Positions 1 to 6,335 are shown, numbered from the stretch's first letter. The stretch is 6,412 nucleotides of DNA from Pseudonocardia sp. (GCA_030453005.1 JAKDLE010000178.1:1-6412), one strand, 5' to 3'. Translations and numbers: made by a program. Notes: generated by a model from the letters alone, not told the origin.

Positions 1-2
1 GA

Positions 3-107
3 CCGCCCACGGACCGCGCTATCGTCGTCCACATGAACCCCTGCCTGCCGCAGGGGTGCAACTCCGGCGAGTTCATGTCCCCCCTCGGACACAGGATTAC
101 CCCATGA
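3..107 (+). CDS. Possible C-terminal end of an unrecognised protein, cut by the window start
   Basis: This frame is open from the window edge to a TGA at 105-107, giving 34 codons. I do not recognise the product. The visible end includes the stretch NPCLPQGCNSGEF and finishes LGHRITP. The main support is codon use: all but about four of the codons end in G or C, which is what a real gene in this genome looks like and is not expected of a random frame. It would converge on the serine recombinase, leaving 35 bases between the two stops. An internal ATG at 33 could make it a 24-residue peptide instead. The same bases can also fold into strong hairpins, so the codon signal could be coincidental. 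No function is assigned. Confidence 0.35.
   Translation, partial: PPTDRAIVVHMNPCLPQGCNSGEFMSPLGHRITP
31..91. repeat. Cluster of nested and adjacent inverted repeats near the recombinase 3' end
   Basis: Several perfect inverted repeats lie within 61 bases. The strongest is an 8-bp stem ACCCCTGC/GCAGGGGT at 37-44 and 50-57 with a 5-base loop. It is followed by AACTC/GAGTT at 60-64 and 69-73 with loop CGGC. ACATGAAC/GTTCATGT at 31-38 and 71-78 encloses both, so a three-way junction can be drawn. A further TGTCC/GGACA pair sits at 76-80 and 87-91. On the minus strand this lies about 50 to 110 bases beyond the recombinase stop, so it could end that transcript. There is no T-run, but actinobacterial terminators often lack one. 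A recombination site is another possibility. The repeats are seen directly; their role is inference. Confidence 0.45.
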
Positions 108-142
108 CTCGCGGGTAGCGTGTCGCGGCGGATCGGGCTCCG

Positions 143-1501
143 TCAGATCGCATCGCAGGCAGCCACCCTCCAACCGGTGCGGTCGTGCTCTATCACCATC
201 GTCTGCGACCGCAAGAGTGCCACCGCCGCCAGCGCGTTCGGAGCATAGGCGTCTCCGTCGACCAACTGGCGCCGGGAGAGCTCGGTGAGCAGGTGATCCT
301 CGCGGACGTAGAGGTTCTTCGGTCGGCCCGGGGGCGCGGGCCGGGCGCTGTTGTGACCGTGACGGCAGCGGTACCCGGCGCGGCCGTTGACCCAGTGGGC
401 GTCCAGGAGCCGACCGCAGAGCCCGCACCGGATCAGCCCCGCGAGCAGGTACCGGCGGATTACGCCGTCGTCGGTCACGCGTGCGGCCCGGATCTGCTGG
501 ACGGCAACGAAGTCCGCCTCGGTCACCAACGCCGGATGCGCCAACGACGCGGAGATCGCCCACTCGGCTGGGAGCACCCGTCGTCCACCGCCCGGTGTCG
601 CGCACTGATTGCGCCGCCAGACCTCCCTGCCCGTGTAGCGCGGGTTGGCCAGAATCACCGCTACGGACCGCAGGTTCCACGCCTGCCCGCTGCGGTGGCG
701 ATTCCGTCCGGGATCCGCAGCCGACGGGCATGCCACGCCTCGTTCGTTCAGCTCCCGAGCGATCCCGGCCACACTGCGACCGGCCAGTCGCTCGGCGAAG
801 ATCCACCGCACATGCCGCGCGGTCACCGGATCCGGATCCAGCCGCTGCTGCCGCCGCCCCCACGCCGCGTGCGCCCGATTCGGATGCGCTCCGGCGTCCA
901 CGAGCCGATACCCGTACGGCGGCCGACCCCCGAGGAACCGGCCCTGCTCAACCGTCTGAGCGGTCATCGCCGCCAACGTCCGGTGCCGCGACCGCACCAC
1001 CTCGCGCTGCGACTGCGCAGCGAGCACCTGCATCAACACCCGGTGATCCGGGTCGGTGAGATCCACCGGCCCGCTCGTCTCGGGCAGCCAGACCGCCACG
1101 CCTTGTGCAGCCAGCAGTGCGGCGACCTCATGGAACTGGCGATCGGCGAACGCCCGCTCGAACTCCCCGACCACCACCGCATCGAAACCACGACTCGGCC
1201 CCTGCGCCTGCTCCAGCAGCGCCGCCGCCTGCGGCCGCCGCACCCACGGCACCCGACGCGAACACCCGACATCGAAGAATTCCCTGGTGATCGCCCCGTG
1301 CCCGGAGATCACCGACGCGGCCATCTCCCGCTGCCATGCGCGCGACGTCACCGGACCCTGGAACTCCGTCGTCGATGTCCGTCCGTAGAACGCGAACCGC
1401 AACCCGGAGACGGCCGTCTCGGGCTGCACACCGCGTCGACGCCGAGCTTCCGCCCACCTTTGAAGAGCATCTCGATCACCGATCTCGAACAGAGTGTCCA
1501 T
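143..1501 (-). CDS. Large serine recombinase (resolvase/invertase superfamily)
   Basis: This intact 452-residue protein is predicted to cut and rejoin DNA at specific sites through a covalent phosphoserine link, as serine integrases and transposases do. The N-terminal resolvase domain (about residues 34-180) carries the catalytic signature YGRTST at 39-44, with Ser43 as nucleophile and Arg41 in the active site. The recombinase domain (about 190-300) has the typical GRPPYGYRL at 192-200 and the hallmark NPRYTG at 286-291. A zinc-ribbon follows, with Cys359, Cys362 and Cys379 and the nearby histidines 381 and 383. The end, with PKNLYVRED at 394-402, resembles a large actinobacterial family, though the tail here seems shorter than the 500-plus residues I recall. 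The ATG start has only a weak ribosome site. It lies 29 bases after the helicase stop on the same strand, so the two are probably co-transcribed. It may move the island or simply reside in it. Confidence 0.93.
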   Translation of the reverse strand: MDTLFEIGDRDALQRWAEARRRRGVQPETAVSGLRFAFYGRTSTTEFQGPVTSRAWQREMAASVISGHGAITREFFDVGCSRRVPWVRRPQAAALLEQAQGPSRGFDAVVVGEFERAFADRQFHEVAALLAAQGVAVWLPETSGPVDLTDPDHRVLMQVLAAQSQREVVRSRHRTLAAMTAQTVEQGRFLGGRPPYGYRLVDAGAHPNRAHAAWGRRQQRLDPDPVTARHVRWIFAERLAGRSVAGIARELNERGVACPSAADPGRNRHRSGQAWNLRSVAVILANPRYTGREVWRRNQCATPGGGRRVLPAEWAISASLAHPALVTEADFVAVQQIRAARVTDDGVIRRYLLAGLIRCGLCGRLLDAHWVNGRAGYRCRHGHNSARPAPPGRPKNLYVREDHLLTELSRRQLVDGDAYAPNALAAVALLRSQTMVIEHDRTGWRVAACDAI

Positions 1502-1530
1502 CCGACCATCACAGCCGGGCCGGGATCGGC

Positions 1531-3309
1531 TCAGCCCGACTGTGGTGGCGGGACGTGCTGCGTCGTGCTCGGGTCGGGGAAGCCCAGGCTCCGGTAGCCG
1601 GGCGCGCGCTTGCGCAGCGAGGACGCGAGCACCCCGGTCTGGATGTCGTGGTAATCGTGCACCTCCACGACGTGCTTGCCTGGTGCCGCACGCAGCACCC
1701 GGCCGACGTACTGCACGAGCCGACCCTTGAACGCGATCGGTGCCACCAAGAACAGCGTGTCAAGGGCGGGGCAGTCGAACCCCTCGCCGACGTACGGGCC
1801 CGTCGCGACCACCAGAAGCGCCCCGACGTCCGACTGAAGCTGTTCCAGGGCATCGCGGCGCTGACTCGCTCCCATCCCGCCCAGCAGCACGACCGGTTCG
1901 TGTCCTGCGGCCTTCAGCAGGTCGGCGAGCAGCGCGACGTGCGCGGTCCACTGGGTCAGGACCAGGCAGTTCCGCCCGCGAGCGAGGGCGGCCAGGACGT
2001 CGGCGAGCACCTGCTGGTTGCGGGCGTCGTCAGCTCTGAGGTCGCGGTAGACGGCGGCTATCCCGCCAGGAGCCGACGGGTCCGCGTCTCCGCGGTAGAC
2101 GAAGTCGGTCAGGTGGACAGTGAGGGATCGTTCCGCTGTGCCACCGGCTGCGGCGGCGGCGAGGGTGCCCGGCTCGGGAGCGGTCATGGTGTGCCGGACC
2201 GGGCCGAGTTGCAGCGCGATCAGGTCGTCCAGCTCGTCGCGGCGGTACGGGGTTGCGGTCAGCCCGAGCCAGCGCCGGGCCGGGATCTGGCGGACGGCGT
2301 TGTCGAAGGCGGCGGCCGGGAGGTGATGGCACTCGTCGACCACGACGAAGCCGTAACCGGCGGTCAGCTCCGGCAGGTCGTCGCGTCGAGCGAGGGTCTG
2401 CAGGGTCACCACGTCGACCGTGCCGCGCAGCTTGGTGCGACCGCCACCGAGCTGGCCCGCGGTGACGCCGAGGTGCTCGGCCAGCCGCGCCCGCCACTGA
2501 TCGGCGAGGGTCTTGCGGTCGACCAGCACCAGCGTCGAGGTGGCGGGCCGCGCGATCAGCGCGCACGCGATCACGGTCTTGCCCGCCCCGGGCGCCGCGA
2601 CCAGCACCCCGTGGTCGTGATCGGCGAGGTCGGCGACGGCGTCGGCCTGGTCGTCCCGCAACGTCGCAGTGATATCGAACTGCTGCGGCGTGCCGTCCGC
2701 GCGCCGGTCGTCGATCTCCAGCGCGCTGCCGGCCTCCGCCACGGCGCTCGCCAGCAGGCCGGCCAGCCCGCGTGGAAGCACCAGCCGGCCGTCGAAGGTC
2801 TCGTCGAAGGAGTGCAGGAACCGCGGGACGCCCCAGGTCGAGAAGCGGCGACGCTGCCGGTCGTAGAAGGCCGGGTTCGCCATTGACGCCGCATGCTTGA
2901 GCGTCGCGAGAAGCGCCGGAGTCAGCGCGGCCATGTCGACCGAGGCGCCCGCGGCGAGCTGCACGCCCACCACCGGCGCCGCCCGCGGTTGGATACCCGA
3001 CGCCGTGGACGGCACCAGCGTAGTGACGGCGACACCGACCTTCGGCGGGGCGACCTGCACGGCGAGACGCGCCACCTCCCGTGGGGTCAGCCGGTGCAAC
3101 GAGGCCAGGTAGGACCACTGGTCGGCGTGCGGCTCCAGGGTCGCCAGATCGAGGAACACCGTCGCTCCGTGCCGGCGTGATCGGCCCTGCAACGGCGCCG
3201 CGATCAGGTTCCCGATGCCTCCCGCTGCCGGGAGCACGTCCTGGGACGGGAACAGCCGGTCATAGGCGGTCAGGTTCATCCGGCCCCTCAGCGCGATCGC
3301 CTCCCGCAA
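1531..3309 (-). CDS. SF2 DECH-box helicase half of a split TOTE-type primase-helicase
   Basis: This is the downstream part (592 codons from TTG 3309) of one ancestral gene whose first part is at 3288-3866. The first ~60 residues complete the primase fold: PSQD at 21-24, and VFLDL at 51-55, probably the third primase acidic motif. A linker region follows, containing the family-typical HAASMANP (139-146). The helicase core has Walker A APGAGKT (239-245), Walker B DECH (325-328), motif III TAT (351-353) and motif [10 protein letters not shown] (533-540), so every ATPase motif I can check is present. It should unwind or translocate on nucleic acid using ATP. TTG 3309 is the first start codon in this frame after the frameshift and is not necessarily used; the 22-base overlap with the upstream frame would allow re-initiation. 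The end, LGFPDP followed by a short tail, matches the family as I recall it. The stop lies 29 bases before the recombinase. Confidence 0.85.
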   Translation of the reverse strand: MREAIALRGRMNLTAYDRLFPSQDVLPAAGGIGNLIAAPLQGRSRRHGATVFLDLATLEPHADQWSYLASLHRLTPREVARLAVQVAPPKVGVAVTTLVPSTASGIQPRAAPVVGVQLAAGASVDMAALTPALLATLKHAASMANPAFYDRQRRRFSTWGVPRFLHSFDETFDGRLVLPRGLAGLLASAVAEAGSALEIDDRRADGTPQQFDITATLRDDQADAVADLADHDHGVLVAAPGAGKTVIACALIARPATSTLVLVDRKTLADQWRARLAEHLGVTAGQLGGGRTKLRGTVDVVTLQTLARRDDLPELTAGYGFVVVDECHHLPAAAFDNAVRQIPARRWLGLTATPYRRDELDDLIALQLGPVRHTMTAPEPGTLAAAAAGGTAERSLTVHLTDFVYRGDADPSAPGGIAAVYRDLRADDARNQQVLADVLAALARGRNCLVLTQWTAHVALLADLLKAAGHEPVVLLGGMGASQRRDALEQLQSDVGALLVVATGPYVGEGFDCPALDTLFLVAPIAFKGRLVQYVGRVLRAAPGKHVVEVHDYHDIQTGVLASSLRKRAPGYRSLGFPDPSTTQHVPPPQSG

Positions 3310-3866
3310 CAGCCCTGAACCCAGCCCCGTGCAGTGCTGGCGGGCACCGGGCCGGTGAAGAAGATCCAGACGTGCGCACCGATCCCCGACCGGGACACCT
3401 CCAACGCCGCCGGAACCCCGACCGACCGAGCCGCCTTGAGACAGGCCAGCGCATCAAGAGTCGCGGACGGGCCGTCGAAGTCCGCCGCGAGCCAATGGCA
3501 CGTGTCGCCGGTGAGCAGCGGGTACAGGCCGAGGTGGACCTCACCTTTCAGATGCGCCTCGACCACCCGGTCCGTCAGGCGCAGATACGGCCGGTTCGTA
3601 CCCTTCCGCCACCCGCCCTCGACCGCAGGCGACCATCCCGATCGGCCCGTCCGCGCGTTGTCCCATCGGATCGCATACACGTCGGTGCGGGCGGCGAACA
3701 GCGTGCGGAAGAATCGGACCTTGTCCGGCCCGGACGACGACGCGGTCACCGGACCGGGACGGTCGAGGAACAGTCCCGTCTGCGCGGCGGCGGGCGGGCG
3801 AGCCTGCTCGGGCGTCAAGTCCAGCAGCCGTCGCAGCCGCGCGTTCTCCGCCCGCAGCGCCGCCAT
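3288..3866 (-). pseudogene. AEP primase half of a TOTE-type primase-helicase, cut off by a frameshift
   Basis: From ATG 3866 the frame gives a short leucine-rich N-terminus (residues 1-20, RAENARLRRLLDLTPEQARP-like, possibly a small coiled coil). It is followed by an archaeo-eukaryotic primase domain. The metal-binding motif is AADFDG with Asp129 and Asp131, and the second motif is [10 protein letters not shown] with His165. Conserved family text includes GRSGWSPAVEGGWRKG (74-89) and GLYPLL (113-118). After Arg180 the frame is lost; 13 unrelated residues follow to the TGA at 3288-3290. Restoring one base joins it to the helicase as [15 protein letters not shown], giving about 778 residues in total. 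I chose ATG 3866 because the protein resembles the family from there on, and AAGG lies 5 bases upstream. A longer frame from 4031 is unlikely. AEP-helicase fusions of this kind are predicted conflict (defence) proteins; the target is unknown. Confidence 0.85.
3325..3329 (-). other. Single-base frameshift joining primase and helicase frames
   Basis: On the minus strand the gene reads CACGGGGCTGG here. The upstream frame reads Ala-Arg-Gly-Trp and then drifts, while the downstream frame reads Leu-Gly-Ser-Gly-Leu-Leu-Arg-Glu. One missing base (CGGCGG shortened to CGGGG) explains the break exactly and restores a family-like sequence on both sides. It may be a true deletion, an under-called homopolymer, or less likely a programmed +1 or -1 shift. 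No obvious slippery heptamer or downstream structure was noticed. Confidence 0.8.
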
Positions 3867-3898
3867 TTCGGCCTTGGGTGAGGAGGATGGTGGGCCTG

Positions 3899-4024
3899 TC
3901 ACGGCCTGGCGTACCCAGGCCGCTCGAAGTGCGCCCATGTCAACAGACCGCGCAACGCGCCGAACTCGCAGGCACCCAGCCGCTGATCCATCGCCGCGAA
4001 CTCGATGTACTCGCACCCGATCAC
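3899..4024 (-). pseudogene. Short 41-codon ORF, possible N-terminal remnant of a YEF-type hypothetical protein
   Basis: A GTG at 4024, with an in-frame TGA two codons upstream, opens 41 codons ending in TGA at 3899-3901. Codon third positions are mostly G or C. The start reads EYIEFAAMDQRL and then EFGALRGL. This recalls the beginning of a conserved actinobacterial hypothetical family that opens roughly YYEF-A-DRPL and then ALRALSTRA. Those proteins are several hundred residues long, so this would be only the first tenth of one. After LLTWAHFERPG the similarity stops, which suggests a deletion that joined this remnant to the region just upstream of the primase. GAGG just before the GTG could serve as ribosome site. 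The family match is from memory and weak. It could also be a free short ORF or leader peptide of the operon. Confidence 0.33.
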
Positions 4025-4099
4025 CCCTCAACGGTAGCCAGAACGTCCGCGGCCGAAGTCCGCTGGTGGCCGGCGTGTCGATCAGGGCACACTGTCGAC
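4025..4099. promoter_or_regulatory. Divergent intergenic region with repeated TGTCGA, candidate operator
   Basis: These 75 bases separate the minus-strand operon from the plus-strand antitoxin gene and must hold promoters for one or both. TGTCGA occurs twice, at 4077-4082 and 4094-4099, 17 bases apart (about one and a half helical turns). GTCGA/TCGAC and GTGT/ACAC also form inverted pairs in the same span. The antitoxin GTG at 4100 has no ribosome site before it, so a leaderless transcript is plausible. CACACT at 4088-4093 is a possible poor -10 box. Antitoxins of this kind commonly bind their own promoter, and these repeats are where I would expect that. All of this beyond the repeats is inference. 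Confidence 0.3.
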
Positions 4100-4786
4100 G
4101 TGACTCCGTCCGTGCTGCCGCTGGAGCGCCCGGTCTACGGCATGAGCCAAGCCGCGCGCCTGCTCGGCCTGCGCACCGACGCGCTGCGCCGCTGGATCGA
4201 CGGCTACCAGCGCGCCGGCACCACCTACGCCCCGGTCATCCGGGAAGAGTCCACCGGCGACGACACCGTGACCTGGGGCGAGTTCGTCGAAGCCGGCTAC
4301 CTGCGCGAGTACCGCGCCAAGCAGGTCACCCTGCAGTACCTCCGCCCGGTCATCGCGATCCTGCGCGAGGAACTCGGCGTCCGCTACCCGCTCGCGACCC
4401 TCAAGCCCTACACCTCCGGGCGCAGCCTCGCGCTCAAGGTGCAGAAGCAGGTCGGCCTCGACCCGTCGCTCAACATCGTCGTCCTCGGCCGCGACGGCAC
4501 GCTGCAGCTCACCGACGCCGCCGAGGCGTGCCTGGAGAAGGTCGACTTCGATGACGATGGCACCCGCGATGCCCGCCGCCTCTACCCCCTCGGCCGCGGC
4601 GTCCCCGTCGTCCTCGACCCCGACCACGGCTTCGGTGAACCCACCCTGACCAGCGGTGTCCGCACCGAGGCGGTCGCCGAGCTCGTCGCTGCAGGCGAAT
4701 CCCGCGAACGGGTCGCCGCCGTGTACGACATCGGCGTAGAGGACGTCGCCGCCGCGGTTCGGTACGCGCACGACCGCGTCGCCTAA
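4100..4786 (+). CDS. DUF433-domain antitoxin with N-terminal helix-turn-helix
   Basis: This intact 228-residue protein is predicted to be the antitoxin of a type II toxin-antitoxin pair, binding DNA with its N-terminus and the toxin with its C-terminus. The first part contains VYGMSQAARLLGL (12-24) and RRWIDGY (30-36), a MerR/excisionase-like helix-turn-helix typical of this family, then TVTWGEFVEAGYL (56-68). The C-terminal ~60 residues form the DUF433 domain: DPDHGFGEPTL (163-173), then AVAELVAAGES and VEDVAAAVRY. GTG 4100 was preferred because the conserved text begins before ATG 4142; a frame continuing back to 3878 has no support. The gene ends TAA, and 7 bases later starts what is left of its toxin partner. 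With that partner broken, it is probably an orphan antitoxin, or it acts only as a regulator. Confidence 0.82.
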   Translation: MTPSVLPLERPVYGMSQAARLLGLRTDALRRWIDGYQRAGTTYAPVIREESTGDDTVTWGEFVEAGYLREYRAKQVTLQYLRPVIAILREELGVRYPLATLKPYTSGRSLALKVQKQVGLDPSLNIVVLGRDGTLQLTDAAEACLEKVDFDDDGTRDARRLYPLGRGVPVVLDPDHGFGEPTLTSGVRTEAVAELVAAGESRERVAAVYDIGVEDVAAAVRYAHDRVA

Positions 4787-4793
4787 TGACCTC

Positions 4794-5023
4794 GTGCCCG
4801 CAACCCCACAGGCCCCGCGCTGGTTCGTCGACGAGAACAGCCTCGGTGTCGCCCCGAGCCTGCTTCTTCAGCCACTTCGGAAGGCCTGCGACTCGCCCTG
4901 TTCTCCCAGCTCCGACTGTGGCTGCGGTACCGGGGCGACATCGTGGCACTCGTGACCGAAGAGCCGGCGCCTTGGCTCGCCAGCGTCAACCGCACCGGCG
5001 TCCACATCTTCGACAGCCGCTGA
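4794..5023 (+). pseudogene. Remnant of the PIN-like (DUF5615-type) toxin partner, internally deleted
   Basis: The start survives: GTG 4794 gives VPATPQAPRWFVDENSLG, and (R)WFVDEN-L is the opening typical of PIN-like toxins paired with DUF433 antitoxins. The Asp of this motif would be the first active-site acid. About ten codons later the meaning is lost. In another frame, from about 4886 to a TGA at 5021-5023, the sequence reads like the C-terminus of the same family, ending with PAPWLASVNRTGVHIF (compare the usual GPFIYT--RTG/S-L). The whole is about 75 codons instead of about 130-150, so roughly 60-70 residues of the middle, carrying the other catalytic acids, are missing and the frame has changed. 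It cannot make a working nuclease. The two-ended match is my reading, and the C-terminal half is the less certain. Confidence 0.55.
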
Positions 5024-5164
5024 CCCCGCGACCGGCTCCCGATCTACGAGCCGAGCGCCGGCTTCCGTATCGTCCTGGCGAGTGGAAGAGCGCCGGTGGG
5101 CGCCTGCCACCGCAGCCAACTCCAGCGGGTGGAGGATCCGTGCCAGCACGAAGATCGGGATTGA
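5024..5164 (+). pseudogene. Unrecognised coding-like remnant without a start codon
   Basis: Directly after the TGA of the toxin remnant, the same frame stays open for 46 codons to a TGA at 5162-5164. Third positions are mostly G or C up to about 5135. The text includes YEPSAGFRIVLASG and later GACHRSQLQRVEDP. I do not recognise it. There is no plausible start, so it looks like the end of a lost gene, or a continuation of the toxin frame past a later stop. Its last 25 bases overlap the next gene's start. Confidence 0.22.
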
Positions 5165-5698
5165 GCGCCCTGTCGGCGGCGGAGAAGGGAGAGCTGCTCG
5201 ACGCCCGGCCCGCCCTTCGCGAGCAGGCCGAGGAGCTCGCAGTTCGGCGGCTCTCGAGTGTGGAACCGGCCGAGGTCGCGGACGACGTGGAGTCCACCCT
5301 GCGATCTGCGCACATCTACGAGCTTAACGGTCGAGCGGGATACCAGCCCGGGATTGGCTACGTGCACCCGGTGGAGGCCGCCGCGGAGATCCTCGACGAG
5401 CTGCTCCAAACCCTACCTCGACGATCTCCGGCGGCACGCGGAGCTGGGCATGAAAGCCAGCGCAGTAGACCTTGCGGTGGGTATTCTCGGTGGCCTCCAC
5501 CGATGCCGCGACGGCAGTTCGGAATCCTTGCTCGAGTACTCGCCGGACCACGCCGACGAGCGCGCCGCAGAGGTCGTTCGGCGATGCAGCGCGTCGGGGG
5601 TGGCACTGCCCGTTGATGACTTCGCCGATGTCCTGTCGGGCTGGGAGCTCTTGATCCAGCACAGTTGTGGACCACGAGCCGGACGGTCGAGGCGATGA
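5140..5698 (+). pseudogene. Conserved helical hypothetical protein, frameshifted once
   Basis: The start is well defined: GTG 5140 with GGAGG at 5131-5135, four bases before it. The first 90 codons read smoothly to ELLQ at 5398-5409. One extra A in AAA (5408-5410) then breaks the frame. Reading continues as PYLDDLRRHAELGMKAS to a TGA at 5696-5698, about 185 residues once corrected. The joined text LQPYLDDL across the break, and GYVHPVEAAAEIL (73-85) and LAVGILGGL further on, fit a conserved actinobacterial hypothetical family of about this length as I recall it. It is rich in Ala, Leu, Glu and Arg and predicted all-helical, with no signal peptide or membrane segment. Its function is unknown. 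It directly abuts the SEC-C gene (TGAGTG), so the two were probably translated together. Confidence 0.6.
5408..5410 (+). other. Single-base insertion (AAA) breaking the helical hypothetical gene
   Basis: The codons before this point read GAG CTG CTC CAA and those after it CCC TAC CTC GAC GAT. One A too many separates them. Removing it yields an uninterrupted, family-like protein. Either a true insertion or an over-called homopolymer would look the same. Confidence 0.65.
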
Positions 5699-6126
5699 GT
5701 GATGCGGGTTGGTCCGCCCTCGGTGTCGACGGCACCCACCGGTACGAGGCGGCCGCCCTTTTCGGTGTACTGGCCCGAGGAGGAGTTCCGCATCCTCATC
5801 GCGCGATGGCCCCCGTCCTGACCGCCCAGGTGGGCGCGACGTGGGACGAGCACCGCCAGCGTGTGGAGCGTTATTGCGCATCCGTCCAACAGGCGGGACT
5901 TCCGGTTCAGCAGCTTCCTGCGGACGTGAACGGATTCGTGGCCCATCTCGCGGCGAACCGGGTCACCACCCCTGGCGAGGACGACCTGGCCGACTATCCG
6001 GACCTGCGCACCGCCACATTGCCACTGGAATCCTGGCCGCCAGCACGAACAGAACCATGCTGGTGTGGCTCTGGCCGCAAGTACAAGCAGTGCTGCCGCC
6101 GGCACGGGCTCGGGACCCTCGGCTGA
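5699..6126 (+). pseudogene. SEC-C zinc-motif protein, frameshifted once
   Basis: The C-terminus carries a clear SEC-C motif, PCWCGSGRKYKQCC (120-133), with Cys121, Cys123, Cys132 and Cys133 as zinc ligands. The motif was first known from SecA and occurs in many unrelated proteins as a small zinc-binding module. A second conserved block, ATWDEHRQRVERY (47-59), lies in the same frame. Its usual partner, VYWPEEEFRILIARWP (23-38), lies in another frame, ending in TGA at 5819-5821. One base missing from the C-run at 5810-5814 joins the blocks, giving 142 residues from GTG 5699 (GAGG six bases upstream). An alternative is ATG 5695 in the downstream frame, which overlaps the previous stop as ATGA. 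It yields an unbroken 143-residue ORF but loses the WPEEEF block. Family members are often longer at the N-terminus. The cellular role is unknown. Confidence 0.65.
5810..5814 (+). other. Single-base deletion in CCCCC breaking the SEC-C gene
   Basis: Before the C-run the frame reads ATC GCG CGA TGG CCC; after it the family-like frame resumes at GTC CTG ACC GCC. The run needs one more C to connect Trp-Pro-Pro to Val-Leu-Thr. Codons ending in G or C dominate on the upstream side only in the frame that contains WPEEEF, which supports a real shift here rather than a single continuous ORF. Confidence 0.55.
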
Positions 6127-6335
6127 CACCGCTGACCCACCCTGCGGACTCAGATCACGTGTGGGGAGGGCTCGTCACGGCGAGGCGTGCTTGAGGACGT
6201 CAGACCCCTACGGCGACCCGCGAACCGCGCCTCAAGGTTCGCCGCCATCCAGGCCCTGAGCCTGAAGACACCCGCTGCGGATGCGGCCACGAGCCCCAGT
6301 GGATCTCGACACCGGGTAGCCTTGTATCGCCCAGG
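6127..6335 (+). promoter_or_regulatory. Noncoding gap upstream of the excisionase-like gene; probable promoter region
   Basis: No frame here has the codon pattern of the neighbouring genes. The end must contain the promoter or leader of the following gene. TAGCCT at 6317-6322 is a reasonable actinobacterial -10 candidate, but no matching -35 box was found 16-18 bases before it; TCGACA at 6306-6311 is too close. A short inverted repeat CAGGC/GCCTG occurs at 6250-6264 and is probably chance. No T-rich terminator follows the SEC-C gene. I see no tRNA end or attachment core. Confidence 0.25.

Noticed and set aside
31..78. The outer 8-bp inverted repeat as a serine recombinase attachment site
   Set aside because: Symmetry stops after 8 bp on each arm, and such sites usually have imperfect symmetry extending toward a central dinucleotide. 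It also overlaps a possible coding tail. I kept it only as an untested idea.
185..1597. Long open frame on the plus strand opposite the recombinase
   Set aside because: It mirrors a gene with clear catalytic motifs and has a low-complexity Pro/Arg/His composition with no family features. High GC content opens such frames by chance.
1336..2886. A 516-codon plus-strand frame opposite the helicase
   Set aside because: The opposite strand carries Walker A, DECH and motif VI in order. This frame is Gly/Val/Arg/Gln-rich and has no recognisable domain.
2030..3118. A second minus-strand frame of 362 codons inside the helicase gene
   Set aside because: It is the helicase gene read one base out of frame, giving Arg/Gly/Ala-rich text.
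3867..4031. N-terminal extension of the primase frame to ATG 4031
   Set aside because: The extension has an arginine- and glycine-rich composition and no family-like text, while the protein resembles its family from ATG 3866 onward.
3878..4099. Upstream extension of the antitoxin frame, including GAGGAGG before an ATG at 3887
   Set aside because: The ribosome-site lookalike lies within the region just upstream of the primase start on the other strand. The extension's residues lack the family pattern, which begins only near 4120.
3334..4554. Plus-strand frame spanning the primase and part of the antitoxin gene
   Set aside because: It crosses two well-supported genes in other frames and ends in an Arg/Pro/His-rich stretch typical of shadows.
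4786..5139. Long plus-strand frame beginning at ATG 4786 and running into the helical protein
   Set aside because: The part before 5140 is Pro/Arg/Ser-rich and out of frame with the toxin remnant. The true start has its own GGAGG at 5131.
5413..6129. Minus-strand frame of 238 codons opposite the SEC-C gene
   Set aside because: It has no motif, while the plus strand shows a clear SEC-C signature in the same bases.
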